A DNA stretch of 64,000 nucleotides from Stappia stellulata DSM 5886 (lineage in GTDB: Bacteria > Pseudomonadota > Alphaproteobacteria > Rhizobiales > Stappiaceae): NCBI RefSeq assembly GCF_000423705.1, contig NZ_AUIM01000011.1, positions 62,001 through 126,000 on the forward strand, read 5' to 3'. Position numbers and translations under genes: made by a program. The notes beneath the pieces were generated by a model. It searched no databases and was not told where the DNA came from. It saw only the letters and a program-made list of their open reading frames with translations. Of this stretch, positions 17,262 to 26,302 are shown one piece after another. How positions within the stretch are numbered: the first letter of the stretch is position 1; each line of letters opens with the position of its first letter.

Positions 17262-19009
17262 CCGATGGCCAGCGCGCCCTGACGCCGGGGATCGGCCGCG
17301 CCGGCAAGCCCGCCCTCGACGGCCATGATGGATTGCGTCGACCCCATCGCCGGCTTTGGCGCGATGGCGTGGCCCTTTTCCGCAAGAAGCCGGAGCGTGT
17401 CGGGAGAAAAGCCCTCCTCGACCCGCAACTCGTCGGGAAGCCATTGGTGATGCATGCGCGGCGCCGCACTTGCCTCGGCGATGTTCATGCCATGGTCAAC
17501 CACATTGAGAATGATCTGGAGCACCGTGGTGATGATCCGGCTGCCGCCCGGCGACCCGGTGGCGAGAACGAATTTTCCGTCGCGAAACACCAGCGTCGGG
17601 CTCATCGACGACAGCGGGCGCTTGCGCGGCTCGACCGCATTGGCCTCACCGCCGATCAGCCCGTAGGCATTGGGCACGCCGGGCTTCGCGGAAAAATCGT
17701 CAAGCTCGTTGTTGAGCAGGATACCGGTTCCCGCAGCCATCATGCCGACGCCATAGGAGAAATTGAGCGTATAGGTATTGGACACCGCATTGCCGGTGGC
17801 ATCGACCACAGAAAAATGCGTCGTCTCGTTGCTCTCGTAGGGCTGGGGAACCCCTGGCCCCACCTCCGAGGCAAGCGCGGCCCGCGCCGGATCGAAATCG
17901 GCCATCCGCTCCTGCGCATAGGCTTTCGAGGTCAGTCCCTTGACCGGCACATCGACGAAATCGGGATCGCCGAGATATTTCGAGCGGTCGGCATAGGCGC
18001 GCTTCATCGCTTCCGCCATCGCATGCAGCGTCGCCGCCGATCCCGCGCCGCTTTCCGACACCGCATGCGGCTCCAGCATGTTCAGGATTTCCACGATATG
18101 CACCCCGCCGGACGAAGGCGGCGGCATCGACGCGATCTCATATCCGCGATAGGTGCCGGTAACGGGCTCGCGCCAGACCGTGCGATAGGCTTCCAGATCC
18201 TCCGCGGTCATGGAACCGCCGGTCTCCTGGACCCGCGCCGCAATGGCCTCGGCCACCTCCCCCGTGTAGAAGCCGGCCGGACCGGTCTCGGCAATCAGCT
18301 CCAGCGAGGCGGCAAGCTCCGGCTGCCGCAGCAGGTCGCCCGGCTCGTAGAAGCGACCATCCGCCCGGTAAAAGGTTGCCTTGGCATCCGGGTCCTTCGA
18401 CAGGCGCGGAAACACGCGTTTCAGCGACTGCGACAGATCGTCGGACACCACAAACCCGTTGCGCGCCAGCGCGATTGCCGGTGCCACCAACTGGGCGAAG
18501 GAGAAGGTTCCGCTGCCGAACCGCTCATGAGCCGCCGCAAGACCCGCCACCGTGCCGGGCACGCCAACGGCAAGGCCGGAAAAGCGCGACTTCTTGCTGT
18601 CGGCATTGCCCTCCTCGTCGAGGAACATGTCGCGGAAAGCTCCGGACGGTGCCGTCTCGCGGTAGTCGAGCGCAAGGGTCTCGCCGCTCTCGGCCATGTG
18701 AACCATCATGAAACCGCCGCCGCCGAGATTGCCCGCCCGCGGCAGCGTGACAGCCAGCGCGAACCCGGTCGCAACCGCTGCATCCACGGCGTTTCCGCCG
18801 GCGACGAGAGTGTCCCGCCCGACACCCGAGGCAATCGCTTCCTGACTGGACACCATCCCGGATCCGGCCAGAACCGGATGAAAACGGTCGTCTCCCGACA
18901 GGATCGGCGTTGCGGAAGGGCTTGCGGTCTGCGCAAGGGCGGCGGGCCCGATCAGGCCCGCCAGCGTCAGGCCGACACATCCGAACGTCTTCAGACTTTG
19001 CAACACCAT
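17255..19009 (-). CDS. ggt: Gamma-glutamyltransferase
   Basis: The 584-residue product is a periplasmic gamma-glutamyltransferase that cleaves glutathione and other gamma-glutamyl compounds, moving the glutamyl group to water or an acceptor. A signal peptide ends near AALAQ at residue 27. It is made as one chain that cuts itself: NETTHFSVVD places the nucleophile at T396, the first residue of the small subunit. GSPGGSRIIT near residue 480 is the oxyanion-hole and substrate loop. The large subunit has GGGGF and YRETAP motifs. ATG 19009 is supported by AAGGA nine bases upstream. It is divergent from a small cytochrome c gene across 103 bases. Confidence 0.93.
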   Translation of the reverse strand: MVLQSLKTFGCVGLTLAGLIGPAALAQTASPSATPILSGDDRFHPVLAGSGMVSSQEAIASGVGRDTLVAGGNAVDAAVATGFALAVTLPRAGNLGGGGFMMVHMAESGETLALDYRETAPSGAFRDMFLDEEGNADSKKSRFSGLAVGVPGTVAGLAAAHERFGSGTFSFAQLVAPAIALARNGFVVSDDLSQSLKRVFPRLSKDPDAKATFYRADGRFYEPGDLLRQPELAASLELIAETGPAGFYTGEVAEAIAARVQETGGSMTAEDLEAYRTVWREPVTGTYRGYEIASMPPPSSGGVHIVEILNMLEPHAVSESGAGSAATLHAMAEAMKRAYADRSKYLGDPDFVDVPVKGLTSKAYAQERMADFDPARAALASEVGPGVPQPYESNETTHFSVVDATGNAVSNTYTLNFSYGVGMMAAGTGILLNNELDDFSAKPGVPNAYGLIGGEANAVEPRKRPLSSMSPTLVFRDGKFVLATGSPGGSRIITTVLQIILNVVDHGMNIAEASAAPRMHHQWLPDELRVEEGFSPDTLRLLAEKGHAIAPKPAMGSTQSIMAVEGGLAGAADPRRQGALAIGY

Positions 19010-19112
19010 CTGGAAATATCCTTCTTCAAACATCAAAGGCGAGACGACAGTCTGTTCCCGATTGGTGCGGGCGGCTACCCTTGTCGTCCGACATTCGAAA
19101 GAAAGGTGGGCA

Positions 19113-19457
19113 ATGACCTTCACGCGAAGACACCCGAAAGCCGGCTCCTTGTGCCTTGCCGCGGCCATGCTCGCGGGCCTTGCGAGCCTGCCGGTCACCG
19201 GCGCCCTGGCCGCCGATGCGGAAGCCGGTCGTACCCTGGCACGGATCTGGTGCGCCAGTTGCCATGTGGTGGAGGACAGCCAGGAAAGCGGAAGCGCTGC
19301 CGTTCCGACGTTCGCCGAAATCGCCCGTCGACCCGATTTCGATGAAAAGGCGCTTGGCGCGTTCCTCGCGGATCCGCATCCGAAAATGCCGGGCATGTCA
19401 TTGACGCGGCGCGAGATCGCAGATCTCAGCGCCTACATCGCGCAGCGCGCCCCCTAG
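19113..19457 (+). CDS. Small class I cytochrome c
   Basis: The 114-residue product is a periplasmic monoheme cytochrome c. A signal peptide ends at ALAAD near residue 32. CASCH near residue 47 binds heme covalently, and KMPGMSL near residue 92 offers the axial methionine. Size and layout fit a soluble electron carrier. The ATG has a strong purine-rich site (AAAGGTGGG) before it. It stands alone between divergent GGT and convergent asd, so its redox partner is not shown by context. Confidence 0.9.
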   Translation: MTFTRRHPKAGSLCLAAAMLAGLASLPVTGALAADAEAGRTLARIWCASCHVVEDSQESGSAAVPTFAEIARRPDFDEKALGAFLADPHPKMPGMSLTRREIADLSAYIAQRAP

Positions 19458-19474
19458 GCCGGCACCAACGAAAA

Positions 19475-19498
19475 CGGCCGGGCACAAGGGCCCGGCCG
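19475..19498 (-). terminator. Rho-independent terminator of asd
   Basis: A nine-base-pair perfect stem, CGGCCGGGC paired with GCCCGGCCG, closes a six-base loop between the convergent cytochrome c and asd genes. Read on the minus strand it is followed by GTTTTC, so it fits best as the asd terminator, 28 bases past its stop. On the plus strand no U-run follows, so it would work there only weakly. Confidence 0.75.
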
Positions 19499-19526
19499 CA
19501 AACTCGCTGACAGTCGCTGCGCAAGA

Positions 19527-20561
19527 TCAGGCAGCGGCCTTTTTCGGCTGGATCAGGCCGCGGTTGACCAGCAGCTCGGCAATCTGGACGGTGTTGAGCG
19601 CCGCGCCCTTGCGCAGGTTGTCGGCCACGACCCACAGGTTGAGGCCGTTCTCGATCGTCGCGTCCTCGCGGATGCGGCTGACATAGGTCGCATCCTCGCC
19701 GGCACTCTCATAGGGCGTCATGTAGCCGCCGTCCTCGGTCTTGTCGATGACCAGAACCCCCGGCGCCTCGCGCAGGATGTCGCGGGCCTCGTCCGCGCTC
19801 AGCGGCTTTTCGAATTCGATGTTGACGGCCTCGGCATGGCCGATGAAGACGGGCACGCGCACGGCCGTGCAGGTGACCTTGATCGACGGATCGATCATCT
19901 TCTTGGTCTCCGCCAGCACCTTCCATTCTTCCTTGGTATAGCCGTCTTCCATGAAGGTATCGATGTGCGGAATGACGTTGAAGGCGATCCGCTTGGTGAA
20001 CTTCTCCGGGGTGATCGGGTCATTCACGAAGACGGCGCGGGTCTGGTTGAACAGCTCGTCCATCGCGTCCTTGCCGCCGCCGGAAACCGACTGGTAGGTC
20101 GAGACGACGATGCGCTTGATCCGGGCCGCGTCATGCAGCGGCTTCAGCGCCACGACCAGCTGCGCGGTCGAGCAGTTGGGGTTGGCGATAATGTTCTTCT
20201 TGCGGAAGCCCTCGACCGCGTCGGCATTCACTTCCGGAACGATCAGCGGGACATCGGAATCGTAGCGCCAGGCCGAGGAATTGTCGATGACGACACAGCC
20301 CTGCGCCGCGATCTTCGGCGACCATTCCTTCGAAACGGTTCCGCCGGCGGACATCAGGCAGATGTCGACATCCGAGAAATCGAAATGGTCGATCGCCTGG
20401 CACGTCAGCGTCTTGTCGCCGAAGGAAACGTCGACGCCCTGCGAACGCCGCGACGCCACCGCGACGACTTCGCTGGCGGGAAAGCCACGTTCCTCGAGAA
20501 TGTCGAGCATTTCACGGCCAACGTTGCCGGTGGCTCCTACGACGGCGATCTTGTAAGACAT
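19527..20561 (-). CDS. asd: Aspartate-semialdehyde dehydrogenase
   Basis: The 344-residue product reduces aspartyl phosphate to aspartate semialdehyde with NADPH, a branch-point step for lysine, diaminopimelate, threonine and methionine. VGATGNVGREMLDIL at residues 8-22 is the nucleotide-binding loop, and NPNCSTAQ places the nucleophile at C130. Length is normal. ATG 20561 gives the standard MSYKIAVVGATG start; upstream frame extension is not protein-like. The gene is monocistronic with a terminator after it and a 366-base region before it. Confidence 0.96.
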   Translation of the reverse strand: MSYKIAVVGATGNVGREMLDILEERGFPASEVVAVASRRSQGVDVSFGDKTLTCQAIDHFDFSDVDICLMSAGGTVSKEWSPKIAAQGCVVIDNSSAWRYDSDVPLIVPEVNADAVEGFRKKNIIANPNCSTAQLVVALKPLHDAARIKRIVVSTYQSVSGGGKDAMDELFNQTRAVFVNDPITPEKFTKRIAFNVIPHIDTFMEDGYTKEEWKVLAETKKMIDPSIKVTCTAVRVPVFIGHAEAVNIEFEKPLSADEARDILREAPGVLVIDKTEDGGYMTPYESAGEDATYVSRIREDATIENGLNLWVVADNLRKGAALNTVQIAELLVNRGLIQPKKAAA

Positions 20562-20927
20562 CTTCCATGTTCCTTTGTTGCGGCTCCCCGGTCCGGGGAT
20601 GCGAGCGAACCGCGCGCATCCTCTCGTTTTCACGCCCCCCGGAGACCCCGGGAAGCGCTGGTCGCGAAGGCCGTTAGACGGTCGTTTTGCGGGATGTCGT
20701 CGTGCGCGTGTCGCGCGGCATGCGAACCGTGGGCGTTCGTGCCGCGCCCGCGCGCAACATCGCGGCCGCGACAGGTGTCGCAGAGCGGAGCGAGGCGGGC
20801 ATTGAACGGCGTTCGAACATCGGATCCCGACATTTGGCGGTTGCGCGAAGTGGCTTTTAAATGACGTTGCCGCCCCGAAATGTCAACCTGACACCGAGAT
20901 TTCCGACGCAACGGCCGTTCGTCCGCG
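20562..20927. other. 366-base intergenic region upstream of asd
   Basis: No gene was seen. Translations on both strands are arginine-rich and unlike proteins. The left edge holds the asd ribosome site (AAAGGAAC) and, close upstream, a small dyad of CCCCGG and CGGGG near 20587-20599. The rest is GC-rich with no clear riboswitch, tRNA or repeated element. Confidence 0.5.
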
Positions 20928-21968
20928 TCACGGCTCGAGACGAAACCGGAGCAACAGATTGCGTTGCAGTATCGAGCGGTTGTCATCCGAGATGAGCGTC
21001 AGGATCGTTTCGCCCTGCGCCGTCTCGTGCACCGCCAGGCCTTCCATGTTGTCGATCTGGTCGGTGTATCCGGCCTCGAGCAGCACCTCGCCGACCGCAC
21101 GCCGGCCAGGCCGCAGCTCATCGGCGGCGAACAGCCGCAGCCGCATGCCGAGACCGTGGCGCAGCGTGAAACGCCGCTCCAGCAGCAGCAGGTCCCCGTC
21201 GGGCAGGAAGGCTGCGTCGGTCGCATCATAGGCATCCTGACGCGCCACTGTGAACTCGCCGGGATCGGCCCCGCCGATCAGGAATCCCGGAAGGTCATCG
21301 GCAAAGGTCGCACCGCGTTCGCCGATGATAACCAGCGTGCCGGCGAGCGGGCCGGAATTCGCCGCCGCGATTGCCTCCATGCCCTTGTTGTGGCGCAGTT
21401 TGCGAATGCCGGGCGGCAAGGCGATGTCGCGCCCGCGCGCGTCCGGGTCGAGCGGAAAAGGATAGGCGTAGACATGCGGCCTGCGCTCCGTGGAGACCAG
21501 AAGCTCCGCGCCCTGCGCGCCCAGGCGCAAGGTCACTCCCTCGCTGTCGCCGCGCCCGCTGTCGGCGAGCGGCCGGCCGTCGGGCCCGAGCATCGGCGCG
21601 ATCCGCGCATCCTCCACGGCAAGCGGACGCCCCGCCGGATCACTGACGACACGCGCCTGAAACCACAGGCCGTTGTCGGCAACGGCAAGAAGCTCACGCC
21701 CCTCGCCGGTCACCACGAGACCGGACAGCCCGCCCATGTGGCGGTTGCCCGGCAGGAGCTCCAGACCTCCGATGAACGTCAGCCGGTCGCTTGCCCGGTC
21801 ATCGCCTGCCGCCTTGCTAAAACGTGCGATCTGCTTGACCTGAACGTCGACCGGAACGATCCCGATCTGCTTGCGCCCGTCGGCCGCGACGGCCGGGGCC
21901 ACGGCCAATGCAATCAGCACCGGCAGCGCTGCAAGGCACCGCGGCCAGCGGCATCGCGCAAACGCCAT
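20928..21968 (-). CDS. Secreted esterase-like/phytase-like beta-propeller protein
   Basis: The 346-residue product has a signal peptide ending at AVAAD near residue 29 and then a phytase-like esterase fold (the domain found in many alphaproteobacteria as esterase-like activity of phytase). Visible repeats include GLSGLVVTGEGRELLAVADNG, DSEGVTLR, NKGMEAIA and DNMEGLAVHE, each placing an acidic residue as in propeller metal sites. Its gene follows cobT by three bases and likely shares the cobS-cobT message, although a function in cobalamin synthesis is not obvious. A periplasmic phosphoester or ester hydrolase is the best description. Confidence 0.8.
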   Translation of the reverse strand: MAFARCRWPRCLAALPVLIALAVAPAVAADGRKQIGIVPVDVQVKQIARFSKAAGDDRASDRLTFIGGLELLPGNRHMGGLSGLVVTGEGRELLAVADNGLWFQARVVSDPAGRPLAVEDARIAPMLGPDGRPLADSGRGDSEGVTLRLGAQGAELLVSTERRPHVYAYPFPLDPDARGRDIALPPGIRKLRHNKGMEAIAAANSGPLAGTLVIIGERGATFADDLPGFLIGGADPGEFTVARQDAYDATDAAFLPDGDLLLLERRFTLRHGLGMRLRLFAADELRPGRRAVGEVLLEAGYTDQIDNMEGLAVHETAQGETILTLISDDNRSILQRNLLLRFRLEP

Positions 21969-21971
21969 CGT

Positions 21972-23861
21972 CTAGCGCGCCCTGCGACGGCGCGTGCGGC
22001 GCGAGCGGGCGGTCTGGGTCTGGTCGTCAAAGAGATCGGCGAGCTGGTCGGTCATCGCGCCGGCCAGTTCCTCCGCATCGACAATGGTGACCGCACGGCT
22101 GTAATAGCGCGTCACATCGTGCCCGATGCCGATGGCGATCAGTTCGACCGGAGAGCGGTTCTCGATCTCGGCGATGACGTGGCGCAGGTGCCGTTCCAGA
22201 TAGTTTCCGGGATTGACCGACAGCGTGCAGTCGTCGACCGGCGCGCCATCGGAGATCATCATCAGGATCTTGCGCTGTTCGGACCGCCCGAGCAGCCGCT
22301 TGTGCGCCCAGTCGAGTGCCTCGCCGTCGATGTTTTCCTTCAGCAGGCCCTCGCGCATCATCAGCCCGAGATTGCGGCGCGCACGCCGCCAGGGCGCATC
22401 GGCCGACTTGTAGATGATATGGCGCAGGTCGTTGAGGCGACCCGGCTGTGCCGGCTTGCCGGCGGAAAGCCAGGCCTCGCGCGACTGCCCGCCCTTCCAG
22501 GCCCGCGTCGTGAAGCCGAGGATCTCCACCTTGACACCGCAGCGCTCCAGCGTGCGCGCGAGAATGTCGGCGCAGGTTGCCGCCACGGTAATCGGCCGCC
22601 CGCGCATGGAACCGGAATTGTCGAGCAGCAGCGTCACCACCGTGTCGCGGAAATTCGTATCGCTTTCCTGCTTGAAGGCGAGCGGCTGCATCGGATCGAT
22701 CACCACGCGCATCAGGCGCGCGGTATCGAGCATTCCTTCCTCGAGGTCGAAACTCCAGGACCGGTTCTGCTGCGCCAGCAACTTGCGTTGGAGACGGTTG
22801 GCAAGTCGCGCCACGGCGCCCTGCAGGTTGACGAGCTGCTTGTCGAGATGACCGCGCAGCCGGTCGAGCTCGGCCGTGTCGCACAACTCCTCGGCCGGGA
22901 TCGTCTCGTCGAACTTCGCGGTAAACACCGTGTAGTCGGACGCCGGCGGCTGGTTGGAAAAGGGTTGCTCGCGCTGCGGGCTTTCGCCGGCCTCTTCGGT
23001 CTGGTCAGCGCCGTCCTCCTCGAGCATGTCGTCCAGCTCGCCGTCGAGACCTTCCGTGTCGCCGGACTCGGTTTCCTCGCCCGAAAGCTCCATTTCCTGA
23101 GGCGCGCCTTCCTCCTCGCCGGTGTTTTCCTCACCGTCGGCGGAGGTTTCGCCGCGTTCGTCCCGACCTTCGGCTTCTTCCTCCTCGCCGGAATCGTCCT
23201 CGCCCTCCTGGCCGAGATCTTCTTCCATTTCAAGCGAGGACAGGACCTTGCGCACGCGCCTTGCGAAATCCTGCTGGTTCTCCAGGCGCTCGGCGAGGTC
23301 GTCGAGGGCGGCGCCGGCCTTGTCCTCGATCCATTCGCGCCACTGCGAAATCATCGGTTCCGCGCTCTTCGGCGCAGCGCGTCCCGTCAGCCGCTCGCGC
23401 ACCATATAGGCGATCGCTTCCTCGAGCGGCGCATCCTCGCGGCTGCCGACATCTGAAAACGCGGCCTTGCGACACTTGTCCTCCAGCATCGCCTCGAGAT
23501 TGTCGGCGACGCCGGGCATGCGGTTGGCGCCGACCGCCTCGCAGCGGGCCTGCTCGACCGCATCGTAGATCGCACGCGCAGTCTCCGACTGCGGCCCGAG
23601 CTTGCGGTGGAGCCCGGGGTCGTGGCACGCGAGCTTGAGCGCCATCGCATCAGCGGTGCCGCGCGCGATCGCGACTTCCGCATTGTTTGGCCGCCGCGAC
23701 GGCTCCGGAAGCCGGGCGGTGTGGCCGCTAAGCGACGGACGGTCGGAGGAGAACAGGACCTCGAGTTCGGGATCGGCCGCGATCGCGCGCATCGTCTCGC
23801 CGATCACGCGCTTGAGCGGACCGGTGTCCGGTTTGTTCTGTTCTGACGGCGGATTTCGCAT
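21972..23861 (-). CDS. cobT: Aerobic cobaltochelatase subunit CobT
   Basis: The 629-residue product is the large AAA+/VWA-partner subunit of CobNST, which inserts Co2+ into hydrogenobyrinic acid a,c-diamide using ATP in aerobic vitamin B12 synthesis. An N-terminal helical region is followed by a long acidic linker at about residues 210-305 (runs of Glu and Asp) and a C-terminal VWA domain with the metal site DNSGSMRG near residue 412. Length is close to known CobT proteins. It starts 13 bases after cobS, in one operon. The acidic linker is typical of the family rather than an oddity. Confidence 0.96.
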   Translation of the reverse strand: MRNPPSEQNKPDTGPLKRVIGETMRAIAADPELEVLFSSDRPSLSGHTARLPEPSRRPNNAEVAIARGTADAMALKLACHDPGLHRKLGPQSETARAIYDAVEQARCEAVGANRMPGVADNLEAMLEDKCRKAAFSDVGSREDAPLEEAIAYMVRERLTGRAAPKSAEPMISQWREWIEDKAGAALDDLAERLENQQDFARRVRKVLSSLEMEEDLGQEGEDDSGEEEEAEGRDERGETSADGEENTGEEEGAPQEMELSGEETESGDTEGLDGELDDMLEEDGADQTEEAGESPQREQPFSNQPPASDYTVFTAKFDETIPAEELCDTAELDRLRGHLDKQLVNLQGAVARLANRLQRKLLAQQNRSWSFDLEEGMLDTARLMRVVIDPMQPLAFKQESDTNFRDTVVTLLLDNSGSMRGRPITVAATCADILARTLERCGVKVEILGFTTRAWKGGQSREAWLSAGKPAQPGRLNDLRHIIYKSADAPWRRARRNLGLMMREGLLKENIDGEALDWAHKRLLGRSEQRKILMMISDGAPVDDCTLSVNPGNYLERHLRHVIAEIENRSPVELIAIGIGHDVTRYYSRAVTIVDAEELAGAMTDQLADLFDDQTQTARSRRTRRRRAR

Positions 23862-23874
23862 GAAAGGATCCGGG

Positions 23875-24861
23875 TTAGCTCATCACCACATTGGCAGCGG
23901 ATTCCGGCAGTTCCTCGCCGAAACAGCGCTGGTAGAATTCCGCGACGAGCGTTTGTTCCATTTCATCGCATTTGTTGAGAAAGGTAACGCGGAAGGCAAA
24001 GCCGAGATCGTCGAAGATCTGGGTGTTCTCGGCCCAGGTGATCACCGTGCGCGGGCTCATCACCGTGGAGAGATCGCCGTTGATGAAGGCGTTTCGCGTC
24101 ATGTCGGCCAGCCGCACCATCCGCGAGACGGTCTTTCGCCCCTCTTCGTTCTGGTAATGCTTGGCTTTGGCCAGGACGATTTCCACCTCGTTGTCATGCG
24201 GCAGGTAGTTCAGCGTCGTGACGATCGACCAGCGGTCCATCTGGCCCTGGTTGATCTGCTGGGTGCCGTGGTAGAGGCCGGAAGTGTCGCCGAGGCCGAC
24301 CGTGTTCGCAGTCGCGAACAGGCGAAAGGCGGGATGGGGGCGGATCACGCGGTTTTGGTCGAGAAGTGTCAGCCGGCCCGACACCTCCAGGACACGCTGG
24401 ATCACGAACATCACGTCCGCACGCCCGGCATCGTATTCGTCGAAAACGAGCGCGACGTTGTTCTGCAGCGCCCAGGGCAGGATGCCGTCCCGGAACTCGG
24501 TGATCTGCTTGCCGTCGCGCAGGACGATCGCGTCCTTGCCCACCAGGTCGATGCGCGAGATGTGGCTGTCGAGATTGACCCGCACGCACGGCCAGTTGAG
24601 CCGCGCCGCGACCTGCTCGATGTGCGTCGACTTGCCGGTGCCGTGGTAGCCGGTCACCATCACCCGGCGATTGTGGGCGAAACCCGCGAGGATCGCCAGC
24701 GTGGTCGGACGGTCGAACAGATAGTCCGGATCGAGATCCGGCGTGTATTCGTTCCGCGTGCTGTAGGCGGGAACCGTCAGGTCGCTGTCGATGCCGAATA
24801 CGTCGCGCACGGATACGCTGGTGTCGGGCAGGCTTTCGACGGGCTGCGTCATGTCAGTCAT
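23875..24861 (-). CDS. cobS: Aerobic cobaltochelatase subunit CobS
   Basis: The 328-residue product is the AAA+ ATPase subunit of the cobaltochelatase Cob[12 protein letters not shown] at residues 71-79 is Walker A and LVFDEYDA is Walker [19 protein letters not shown] matches the sensor and substrate region of CobS. ATG 24861 has GGAGGAAC before it. It is the first gene of a cobS-cobT-esterase operon. CobN, the third subunit, is not in the window. Cobalamin made through this complex would supply Ecm encoded at 45650-47677. Confidence 0.97.
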   Translation of the reverse strand: MTDMTQPVESLPDTSVSVRDVFGIDSDLTVPAYSTRNEYTPDLDPDYLFDRPTTLAILAGFAHNRRVMVTGYHGTGKSTHIEQVAARLNWPCVRVNLDSHISRIDLVGKDAIVLRDGKQITEFRDGILPWALQNNVALVFDEYDAGRADVMFVIQRVLEVSGRLTLLDQNRVIRPHPAFRLFATANTVGLGDTSGLYHGTQQINQGQMDRWSIVTTLNYLPHDNEVEIVLAKAKHYQNEEGRKTVSRMVRLADMTRNAFINGDLSTVMSPRTVITWAENTQIFDDLGFAFRVTFLNKCDEMEQTLVAEFYQRCFGEELPESAANVVMS

Positions 24862-25166
24862 AGTTCCTCCGCTGGCCCGCGCAATCACGGGTGAGGGCAT
24901 GTCGATGCGGATCCGCGCGGACGCGGATGAAAGGCGGACTGGACCCTAGAACAAAGTCCAACCGAGTGAAAACGGTTTGTCGCCCTTCCGGACGACGCGC
25001 CCCGCGACCCGATGTCCCGCCCCGAGATGCGAACCGGACCGCCGGTCGCCCCCGCGCCGCACCGGCCCTGCAGGGTGGGAAACAACGTGCTGTCGGTCAT
25101 AGCGCACTGTTGCGATCCTGCAAGGGAGCCGGACAGGCCCGTTCGCTTTCGCGGCGCGCAGAAATT
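24862..25166. other. 305-base intergenic region upstream of cobS
   Basis: No gene was seen. It should contain the cobS promoter, since the next gene on the minus strand upstream ends at 25167. A partial dyad TGGAC / GTCCA lies around 24941-24962 on the plus strand. I looked for the conserved cores of a cobalamin riboswitch and did not see them. Confidence 0.45.
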
Positions 25167-25808
25167 CTAGCAAAACCCCGCCTTCTTGAGCAGCGAATAG
25201 GCATTGATGATTTCCCGCAACCGGTCCTCCGAGGAGCGGTCGCCGCCATTGGCGTCCGGATGGTGGCGTTTCACCAGATTCTTGTAGCGCGACTTGACCT
25301 CGTCGCCACGCGCGCTGTGCGCAAGACCGAGCGTGTCGAACGCACGGGCCTCGAGTTGCTTCAGCTTCGGCGCGCGCGCCCGGGATTCCGCACCCCGGCC
25401 GCGTCCGCGCATTCGTGCCTCGGCGCGCGCGCGCGCCGCCTGGCGCGGATCGATGTCGGACCACGCGGCGCTGTCCTCCTTGGCGGCCTTGGCATTCACG
25501 CCCATTTTCCAGGTCGGCCTGTGGCCGGTCAGCGCATCGCGCTGATAGGCGCGGGTTTCGTTGTCGTCCATTCCGGAAAAATAATTGTAGGACTTGTTGT
25601 AGAGCCGGACGTGATCGAGACAGAAGTGATGATACTGGCCATCGTTGTCCCGCCCTTTCGGCGCGCGGTGGGTGCCGGCCTGATCGCAGCCCTCCCACTC
25701 GCAGACGCGGTCGGCCACGAATTCCTCGGCGCGCGCGCGCGTGCGCGGCCGGTTCGGGCTGATGCGTATGCGGTCGAAGATATCCGAGGTCACGGGTGTC
25801 TTGTCCAT
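25167..25808 (-). CDS. J-domain (DnaJ-like) protein with N-terminal cysteine motif
   Basis: The 213-residue product ends with a J-domain at about residues 150-213, with the essential HPD tripeptide in VKRHHPDANGG, so it should stimulate an Hsp70. Earlier, residues 35-70 contain VCEWEGC and a later HHFCLDH, a possible zinc site of two Cys plus Cys/His. A basic, arginine-rich linker joins them. ATG 25808 is preferred; the longer frame to 25961 reads as noise. The gene is divergent from bolA and upstream of cobS, an arrangement seen in many rhizobia and relatives, but its client is unknown. Confidence 0.87.
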   Translation of the reverse strand: MDKTPVTSDIFDRIRISPNRPRTRARAEEFVADRVCEWEGCDQAGTHRAPKGRDNDGQYHHFCLDHVRLYNKSYNYFSGMDDNETRAYQRDALTGHRPTWKMGVNAKAAKEDSAAWSDIDPRQAARARAEARMRGRGRGAESRARAPKLKQLEARAFDTLGLAHSARGDEVKSRYKNLVKRHHPDANGGDRSSEDRLREIINAYSLLKKAGFC

Positions 25809-25990
25809 TCTCCGTCGAGCGCGCGTTCGCGCGACCGCCGCGCCGGAATATCCGGTCACGACGTGGCGCGACGGCACGATAACGCGTCCGGTGCCGCGCG
25901 TATCACTGCCACCGCCCTTGCGCGATCTGCATAGATAGGGGGAGCCGCCCGTGTTCGGCAAGATCTTGACGCGGGCGAAAATCCTGTCAC

Positions 25991-26302
25991 ATGAGTCGCA
26001 TGACCATCAAATCCCATATCGAACAGCGTTTGAACGCATCTTTCGCCCCCGAGATCCTCGACGTGATCGACGAGTCGGAAAAGCACCGCGGACACGGCGG
26101 CTGGCGGGAAGGCGGGGAAACCCATTTCCGCGTCCGGATCGTTTCTGCCCGATTCGACGGGCTGACCCGGGTCGCGCGGCACCGCGCAGTCAACAGCTGC
26201 CTCAAGGACGCGCTCGAACAGGGCGTGCACGCGCTGGCCATCGAGGCACGCGCGCCCGGTGAGCCCGATCCGCGCGGCGGCGGCCGGGCAACCGCCCCCT
26301 AG
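25991..26302 (+). CDS. BolA family protein
   Basis: The 103-residue product is a BolA-type stress and iron-sulfur trafficking protein, acting in the cytosol often with monothiol glutaredoxin. The helical start SHIEQRLNASFAP, the HRGHGGW segment and THFRVRIVSARFDG followed by RHRAVNSCLKDAL are typical. The histidine H65 region that can bind a shared [2Fe-2S] cluster corresponds to ARHRAVN. Its last four bases overlap the converging corC gene. The C-terminal glycine/proline-rich tail is short and not conserved in look. Confidence 0.9.
   Translation: MSRMTIKSHIEQRLNASFAPEILDVIDESEKHRGHGGWREGGETHFRVRIVSARFDGLTRVARHRAVNSCLKDALEQGVHALAIEARAPGEPDPRGGGRATAP

Noticed and set aside
16556-19345. A very long open frame on the plus strand across the MFS and GGT genes
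   Set aside because: Its translation is rich in Arg, Gly, His and Pro with no domain, and it runs opposite the well-supported gamma-glutamyltransferase gene. High GC leaves few stops in antisense frames.
20964-23456. An 830-codon plus-strand frame opposite the esterase and cobT genes
   Set aside because: CobT motifs and the acidic linker are clear on the minus strand. The plus-strand frame is a GC-driven shadow.
24862-25166. Possible cobalamin riboswitch before cobS
   Set aside because: The conserved B12-box core and the expected paired elements were not found.
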